64,000 nt of DNA from Epiperipatus broadwayi (lineage: Eukaryota; Onychophora; Udeonychophora; Euonychophora; Peripatidae): positions 10,413,845 through 10,477,844 of the forward strand of contig JAQFVV010000027.1 of the NCBI GenBank assembly GCA_028023455.1. The letters are read 5' to 3'. Both the position numbers and the translations under genes were made by a program. Position 1 is the stretch's first letter, and the number at the start of each line of letters is the position of its first letter. Shown piece by piece: positions 57,149-64,000 of this stretch. The notes below the pieces were generated by a model. That model was not told where the DNA came from, did no database searches, and worked only from the letters and a program-made list of their open reading frames with translations.

Positions 57149-57461
57149 GGCAGGATGGCTCAGTTCATTAGAGTATTACCTTAAAATTCAAAACTCAATA
57201 ATCTAAGAATCCAGGTTTTAATCCCATGCTAGTACTGTCACTGATAAGGCCAACAATACCTGAAGAAGAGGGGAGACTAATATCTCTTGAAACATTTTGC
57301 ATATACTAACCTGTTTGATGCGCTATTGCTAACAGTTGAATGTATTTGGAATATTTAAATAAAGTTAAATTTTTCTAAAGACATTCAATACATATATTAG
57401 ATGATGGAAATAGTCCAATATAAAAATCCAACTAGAACACCATCATCACAAACCTTCAGGA
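57149..57461 (+). mobile_element. Repeat family A: most complete tRNA-headed copy with hammerhead-like core
   Basis: The head has an A box TGGCTCAGTTCATTAGAG (57156-57173) and a B box GGTTTTAATCC (57214-57224), 58 bases from start to start. Next come CTAGTACTGTCACTGATAAGG and CCAACAATACC. Then CTGAAGA (57260-57266) precedes an AAGAG...CTCTT stem, and GAAAC follows at 57289-57293. Body and tail follow (GTTGAATGTATTTGGAATA, ATATTAGATGATGGAAATAG, CACCATCATCACAAACCTTCAGG). Because the stem consumes the last core A, it is hammerhead-like rather than canonical. The element could be a SINE that has acquired a PLE-type terminal ribozyme, or the terminal part of a PLE. Confidence 0.55.
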
Positions 57462-57474
57462 AATTACTAATCAG

Positions 57475-57642
57475 TTCACTATTATTTGCAATTTACATTG
57501 ACCCATTACTTAGAACAATAGAAAAAGAAGTAGATGGTATATTTATTCCTGAGATACAATCATATGGATATTTTTGCTTTTTTACATTAAAAAAAAATCC
57601 TAAGAGACAATATATTTTAGATCAATATACAAAACAAAATTA
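57475..57642 (+). pseudogene. Possible LINE reverse-transcriptase fragment (third type)
   Basis: A frame from about 57476 reads SLLFAIYIDPLLRTIEKEVD, GIFIP, then GYFCFF. This resembles the segment between motif B (SPLLF) and motif C (AYADD) of L1-like reverse transcriptases, with motif C lost. Only about 40 residues can be compared. It starts immediately after the family A tail. Confidence 0.4.
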
Positions 57643-57820
57643 AATTCTCTTTTAACATGGAAAAATCCTGCAAAAATTGGACAATATACATTGGTGCTTG
57701 TTTCAATAATTATTTCAACAGAAAGCCTAGTTCTTTTCTACTGTTTTCTTTTTATTAAAATCATGCACAAATGAGAACAGCAATCTAATAATAAAATACA
57801 AAATATGAACTTGCTATCCA

Positions 57821-58180
57821 ATGGTTCTTTCTCTCTCTCTTTATGCCACAGTTTTGTTAATTAATATACTACTAATAATCAAAATTATATACTATAGCCC
57901 TATCATTTTCCTTACCAAAATATTCAACAGTGACATTTATTCCTCTGTACGAAACTATTATGGGGAGGGGAATATGTGCAATCTCTGTAAAAAGATTAAA
58001 ACATCAGTTATCTCACAAATGGATTTGGGCCTACATTCTTTGCATACATTTAGAATACAAAAAACATTAAATATAATAAAGCTACCCTATCTAAAAGTAA
58101 CCACAACTATTACTGTCACAGATAAACCAACTCTACTGGAGGGATATGTAAAAATGCTTGTGAACCATTGTTATCAATAA
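57821..58180 (+). other. Open frame of 119 codons, unknown
   Basis: Begins with a hydrophobic stretch created by AT-rich sequence, then GEGNMCNLCKK, LGLHSLHTFRIQ and VTTTITVTDKPTLLEGY. The CNLC pair is suggestive of a small zinc-binding end, perhaps the remainder of the adjacent LINE fragment, but I do not recognise the family. It may be chance. Confidence 0.2.
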
Positions 58181-59087
58181 AAATGTAACAAATTTTAATA
58201 TTGGGATGTCAATAAACTAACTTTTCCTCATCCTCCACAACAATATAAAATCATATTAAAAAACTAAAAAATAACTGTAAAACATGTAAACAGTAGTCAC
58301 TTAAACCCAACTACCTTGATTTGCTTTTAAAATTGAAATTAGAATCATTACCTGCAAAGGACTTCATCAGATATAAAAAAACACATTCAGAAGGAAGATA
58401 GATGACTTATGCCATATAGAAGAAAAACTTAAAAGCATATTGTTCTGACAGTTCTTATTTTGAAAAATTTTACCTGATGATCCCAAACTTATTCAGACAA
58501 AAACATAATGTTTACAACATTATTTAGATATTTTACTATAGATCATTTTGTCAAACTATGTGCAGCCATATATACTTTTTATGCATTATGGTGCACTATT
58601 CATACTTATTTATATAATGGAAATATCAAAGATACCTAATATATGTATTAATAAATTAGAGACAATAAGGCAAAGGGATAAAAAATAGTAGATTATAAAA
58701 ATGTAAGAAAACATGGTCATTAATAAAATAACAGTCAAATTTATAACATGACACAACTCATAATTCATCTAACAAAAAAATACCTCGCTAGCTCTGAATC
58801 AAACTTACTACATCACCAAAAGTAAATTAATATAAATCCTTTTCATAATACCAGTTCTGTAAAATTTTAAATTGAAATTGCAATAACATATTCTTTTTAT
58901 ATTATCAGTCTGTAAAACCTAAGTGTTTGAAATTATAATTACTTATCCTTTTTCATGATATCTGTCTATAAAATTTAATGTCAAAATTGCAGTTACTTAT
59001 GGCTTTCATATTAACCTATCTGTAAAAATTAACGTTGAAATTGTAACCACTTTGTTCCAAATGTATTTCAATGTAAAATGTATTTGA
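58181..59087. other. AT-rich stretch without recognisable gene
   Basis: Four loosely repeated blocks of the form CTGTAAAATTTAA...TTGAAATTGCAATTAC...TTTTCATAT occur about 58855-59045 with a ~65-bp spacing. No coding potential. Confidence 0.45.
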
Positions 59088-59414
<327 letters not shown>

Positions 59415-59539
59415 GTTAATAGTAATAATGATAATGATTATGAAGGAGAAGCAACAGCAGAAGAATAAGTTTTGCAATGACTATACAAACCAATCCTTGA
59501 ACCATAAACAAGTTCACTAAGGGCACACATTTATTATTC
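59415..59539. other. Spacer
   Basis: Ordinary sequence between the microsatellite and the LINE relic. Confidence 0.5.
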
Positions 59540-60520
59540 TATTTATTTAATAGTTTATCACAGTGTGTTTTAACTTCGGCTTTTATTCCAAAATATTTCA
59601 ATATCATGATGATTATAGTTCTAGTATGTATTCTATGCTCAGCCATTTCTTTCCAATAAACACAATCAATGTTGTCCATCTTTAAAATGTTTTTGAGATA
59701 ATCTTTACAACATTAGTAGCATCTGCCTTTCCTGTAAAAATCATGTTAAGTTCATTATAAAATATTTTTAGGTAATCTTGTATTGGTGCATTGCTTCACA
59801 TATTCAATCCAATGAAGAAGTGATTTTACAATAATGGACTTTATTATGTCACATCCAAAAAGCTCAAGAATATCTATCATTGTATTTTCAAAATTTTACA
59901 GAACATCCTCAAATGAAATTTTCTAATGCCTTTATTTACTTTAACATGGAATATAAATATCTCTTTATATAATAAATCAGGCAAAATAATAACTATCTTC
60001 ATAGGTAGTTTAGGTATAGTAGTTATTTCACTGAGATGATTCTTTAATTGATTAAAACAGCAGCACATTCAGTTTGTACTGCTTCTCAACATGAATTTTA
60101 AAATCTAAGACCATCTTACTACTAATAAAATTACTAAGCTATTTAAATTGACATCCAATTTCAAATTTATATCATCCAAATTAAAAGTTGTTGAAGCATT
60201 TTTTTCATCACTGGCTGCAAAGATCTCGAGTTTTTTTAATCTTTTTTTTTTTTTGCTGGTTGCCCTTTCAATTGGCAAAGATAACACAATCATCAATATA
60301 TTGTAAACCCAAAAGTCAAAATGATGGAAATTTTTGATTTTGCTTTTAATCTTAATTAGAGAGTAAAATTTTAAAATAATCTTAAATCTTCATTACCATT
60401 GTTTGACTTTGTGGGTTTGTCTGTGAAAAGACATTAGAGATATCTTTGTTACAGTGGAATGTGAAAATTTGGACCTAACATATATAAAGTTGTTGTTTGT
60501 CTGGGATGGAAGTTTGGCAA
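59540..60520 (-). pseudogene. Second LINE family: reverse-transcriptase and C-terminal relic, minus strand
   Basis: Near 60300-60255 the minus strand reads QYIDDCVIFAN, the RT motif C with two catalytic aspartates. It continues with a variable part (FNLDDINLKLDVNLNS). Near 59870-59740 it reads ILELFGCDIIKSIIVKSLLHWIEYVKQCTN and TRLPKNILYNELN. GCDIIKS and the following W-I-E/G pattern match the relic at 24.5 kb, so both are the same family. Stops and frameshifts abound. Fragments upstream of 60300 are too decayed to read. Confidence 0.65.
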
Positions 60521-63265
60521 AGACATAATTTATAATTTTATATTTATTTATATGATTATGGAATGACTCTTGTCATTTACGAATATTTTCTCATTGTTTA
60601 ATTAGATAATGGGTATACCTATAATACCAATATTACATTTAATATCCCATGTAATATTAGACTTATGATCATTAATTTAAAAAAAAACTTTGTAAGGGGG
60701 AGTTAAGGAAAGTGACTTTCTTTATAATATTTGAAAGAATTCCATGATTAGTGTAAATGCCTGTGCTGTAATTTGGGGTTTGATCTAGTGGAACTTGAAA
60801 ATTTCTTTAATTACTTCTATCACTCTCTTTTTTAATAGTAGTTGACTGTTGTGGTGAATGATAGCTTTTCGTTTAGGATCCTTTTGTAAAGAAATACCAG
60901 AGAGATCTTTGTCTGGCAGTAAGTTGCTGAAGTATTATTCGCGCGTGCTCACATACATATAGAGAGAGGAGACATTACGTTGTCTGTTGCAAGAATCACT
61001 ATAACAAAATGTAATATCCAAGCCAATTCAGTCTGATCATAGAAACTGATCATTACCCGCCCAACGTCATTATCATTATTCCAATATCGTCAATAGCTAA
61101 TATTATATTGTTCTATAATTTTCAAAGAACTCTTAAATTTAGAACTCTATATTAATCGATGAAGGATTTTGTGGCCTGTTTCTGATCTGCTGCAGTAAAA
61201 TCTTCATAAGTAATGAAAAATCTGTATAAATGTTTAAATGAACTTAATGATTTTTTATGTGCGTGAGCGTAAAATTATTTTGCAATTGAAACACACACAC
61301 ATATAAAGAGAGAATAAAAAATAATATTTTGAAATAGTAACAAGTTATTACTTGTAAAAACAATCAGTTGATGTAAACAAAATTCTAAAGTCAATATTTT
61401 TTATTAGCAATATTCCTCAATATGTTTCCTTAATTGCCATTGGCTGCATTACTTCTTAACGAAGTTCGTATTTAATTTTTTCATTAAAATATAAGGATGT
61501 TTACAACATAACCTTGGACGTCTTTTACTTTGATCACATTTTAAAATATAAAAGATGCACTCTTGAAAAATAAATTATCTTCACATAATAACTTACATTA
61601 TGAATTTTTTTTTAAAGTAATTTTTATCAAAAAGTTACTCGTTAAAAGATCATTAATACACATAATGGTTACTCATATATAATTTTTTTTATAGTAGCTG
61701 CTATATAATACTTTTTTTATATTTTACATTGCTGGATAAATTCATGGTTTTATTTTTTCATTAAACGGTTATATTCGTTAAGCATGCGTATTTCTCAGTA
61801 TAAATCATTTTGAATATTTTCAAGATAAATAAGTTAAATAATGTGATATGTGTTGTTTTAAATTGGGAATAGCGTAATATCGTAAATAATCACATTACAT
61901 TTAAGGATACCTTTTACAAACAATTTCTCACGTGAGGGAAAAAACATTGAAATATATAAATATACATTCATAATGGAGATTAATATTATGGCTGCATATA
62001 CACAAATATTAAAAATCAATTGTTCTCAGCTTTTATAAAAAACTTAAATAAGTAAATAGAGTTTTTAGTGAATATGTAGTAACTTATCAAGTTTAGATTT
62101 AATCCCATTTATTTCATATATTTTCATATGTGAGTCATCCGTATTTAAGTACAAAGGACATCTTATTTATTACAATCAATTTGTCCATAAAAATAAAATG
62201 ATAAAATTTAGATAATATGGAACAGATTTCCATAAAAATAATAGAATAATGTTTAATTAGGACAATAGCATAATAAAGCTATAGTACTTAATTTTATATA
62301 TGAGGGAGGACCCCAAAATAACAAATTTTAGTACTTTATTTTGAGATGATATAAGCCATCTGATGGTGTTGTTGCTAGCCAAAACCATATTAATATGCCA
62401 TTTACAAGGTCCGTTTAAGTGGCTTGTAAAATAGCTGTTTAATGTGATTTGTGACTTTCTCACAATCCTCATTTGACTAGCATAATACGTCTTTTGATGT
62501 GTTGTTACAGTGAACACTTGCATTTTTTAATGCTTTACCATATCATTTAAACGTGTCCATATTTAAAACTAATTATTTTAAAATATGCATTTTAAATTAA
62601 TTCTCTTAGATATTAACTGACAGATAATTACTTACTACTAATTTTAATATCGTCCCCTTTTTTAAAGAGAGTTAGTCATGTTACAATAAATTTGGAAAAG
62701 GGAGAAGATCAATTCTTGATGATTATAAAAGAAATGACAAGTAATAAATGAGTGTCTGTTATTGCTTTTGTTTAAATGTTTGAATTTTTTTTATTTTTAA
62801 TTTTAAAAAAAAAAACATTATTTTTACTGAAATTTTGAACAAGTTGGAAATGTTTTGTTTGTTAATAATTTTATTGCTATTAAATGTTTATAAATCTTAA
62901 AATAAAGGTTTCTTATTTATTTGGTTGAAATAATAAAAAAAAATTCTTAAAATATTGTTGTTTATTATTTATTTCATTTAACTAAATTAAATACAATAAT
63001 TAAAAAAAGTAAATAATGTCAGAAAAAAAGGCCATGTAACATTATATTTATGTGTATTAAACAGTGTAAAATGCTGCCAAGCAGCTTGTATCGTCTAAAA
63101 ATTCAGTACCCAAATTTTTAAATAAAAAATTGTATATTTATTATTTTTAGGTGTTGCAAATTAAATTGCTTTAAAAAGTATAATCTATTTAATGCAATGC
63201 ACCAATCTAACCTATTTTTCACTTTTTGAACTAGTCTAGAAACACTTGAAAAGTGATGTGTTTTA
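60521..63265. other. AT-rich stretch without recognisable gene
   Basis: The minus-strand frame 62257-62523 (88 codons) starts MQVFTVTTHQKTYYASQ and has balanced composition in its first 60 residues, but matches no family I know. The remainder shows nothing. Confidence 0.45.
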
Positions 63266-63292
63266 ATACCTCCACCCCCACCCCCCCCCATT
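63266..63292 (-). other. G-rich tract on the minus strand
   Basis: The plus strand reads ACCTCCACCCCCACCCCCCCCC, so the minus strand has four or more G-runs separated by single bases, compatible with a G-quadruplex. The flanks are AT-rich. Confidence 0.45.
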
Positions 63293-64000
63293 TTTAAGTC
63301 TGCAAAAAAAACCAATTGAGACATTTTTTCATTTGATTAAAAAAATGCACAAAACAAGATCAAGTAAATATGGCTGATAGATAAGCTGGTTCATACTGAA
63401 TTTAATTAAAAAGTGTTTCACACTCAAAGTTTTGAAAGATGATACTTTGTTGAGGTGGAGTTTGCACTCTTCTTTATGTCATAAAATGGAAAACTAACAG
63501 TTTACCACATTATGTAAATGTTTCAGAACTTGTAGATAAAAATGCCTAACCATTACAAACTAAATCTGAGAGAAAAATGCTGTTTACATAAAAAAAAATC
63601 AGGGTTGTTTTGACCTTGGACTTCATTTGCCACACTTTTTATGGATGTGGTTAATTTAACATTTCAATTAAATCCTTAATAAACTTGTGTTTTTATGAGA
63701 TCATCTTGCTTGTAATCTGCTTTAAGCATTACAACTGTTTTATCTGCCACTTTCTATAACAAAAACAGAATTTCACATTCTTTGAATTTTTGCTATTATA
63801 AAATCGACAAATATATAAAATGTACTTTACAAAAAAAATATGCTACATGGCACCATGATTTCACATGATAATATCATTTGAAAGATTAATGTAGAAGGGT
63901 ACTTGAAGTATGTAACAATTAAAGCATATACTACAGCAGACACACAAATCAGAGAATGATTCTGGTTATTTTTGTGCTTCCTCTCATAATATCATTTAAT
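63293..64000. other. AT-rich end of window without recognisable gene
   Basis: Nothing recognised. Confidence 0.5.

Noticed and set aside
57260-57293. Calling the family A core a canonical hammerhead
   Set aside because: The best stem uses the last A of CTGAAGA and no convincing helix I forms, so only hammerhead-like is justified.
62257-62523. 88-codon minus-strand frame as a conserved gene
   Set aside because: No recognisable motif, no neighbour and no second copy here; open length is within what chance allows.

Overview
The window looks like accessory, repeat-dominated nuclear DNA from an invertebrate animal. It is very AT-rich, has no operons or host exons that I can recognise, and is full of decayed transposable elements and long microsatellites. 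The element mix (an RTE-type LINE of the craniofacial-development-protein-2-like group, Penelope-like elements with GIY-YIG endonuclease, hAT relics, tRNA-derived SINE-like repeats) would fit an arthropod, perhaps a chelicerate. That placement is a low-confidence guess from general knowledge. No intact host gene, rRNA or CRISPR array was found. The recognisable protein fragments all belong to retroelements or transposons and nearly all are broken.

Layout. At 1.3-5.5 kb is a 4.2-kb LTR element with two 1.34-kb LTRs, a tRNA-Lys-like primer-binding site and an essentially non-coding interior. At 5.9-7.8 kb is a decayed RTE LINE. At 8-19 kb is AT-rich DNA with short repeats, tandem duplications and a large hairpin at 18.2-18.5 kb. 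At 19.4-24.9 kb are an inverted-repeat element, a second RTE copy and a relic of a different LINE. At 25.7-32.6 kb are palindromic repeats carrying hammerhead-ribozyme cores, a composite tetranucleotide microsatellite and an hAT transposase C-terminus. At 33.4-39.6 kb are two RTE 3' ends, a Penelope fragment, a 0.6-kb inverted-repeat element and the best RTE copy, whose 5' part is inverted and whose long RT frame has one in-frame stop. At 40-43 kb are Penelope relics in opposite orientations around an hAT-like element and a tandem duplication. At 44.3-46.2 kb is a 1.85-kb terminal-inverted-repeat element with two internal arrays and three similar hairpins, followed by a 304-bp MITE with perfect 37-bp ends and a tRNA-Gly-like sequence. 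At 47.6-50.8 kb are Penelope fragments, two of them head to head with ~550-bp inverted arms. At 53.6-57.5 kb are more hammerhead-type palindromes, tRNA-like sequences and a frameshifted GIY-YIG relic. At 59-60.5 kb are a long TTA/ACT microsatellite and a minus-strand LINE relic.

The unifying theme is the co-occurrence of Penelope-like fragments with several repeat families that carry CTGANGA...GAAAC hammerhead or hammerhead-like cores. These occur mostly as inverted, palindromic pairs. One family (25.9, 31.9, 32.4, 53.8 and 54.0 kb) retains all elements of a minimal type-I hammerhead, including a covarying helix I. A second family joins a tRNA-like Pol III head to a hammerhead-like core. These families are the best candidates for something worth following up.
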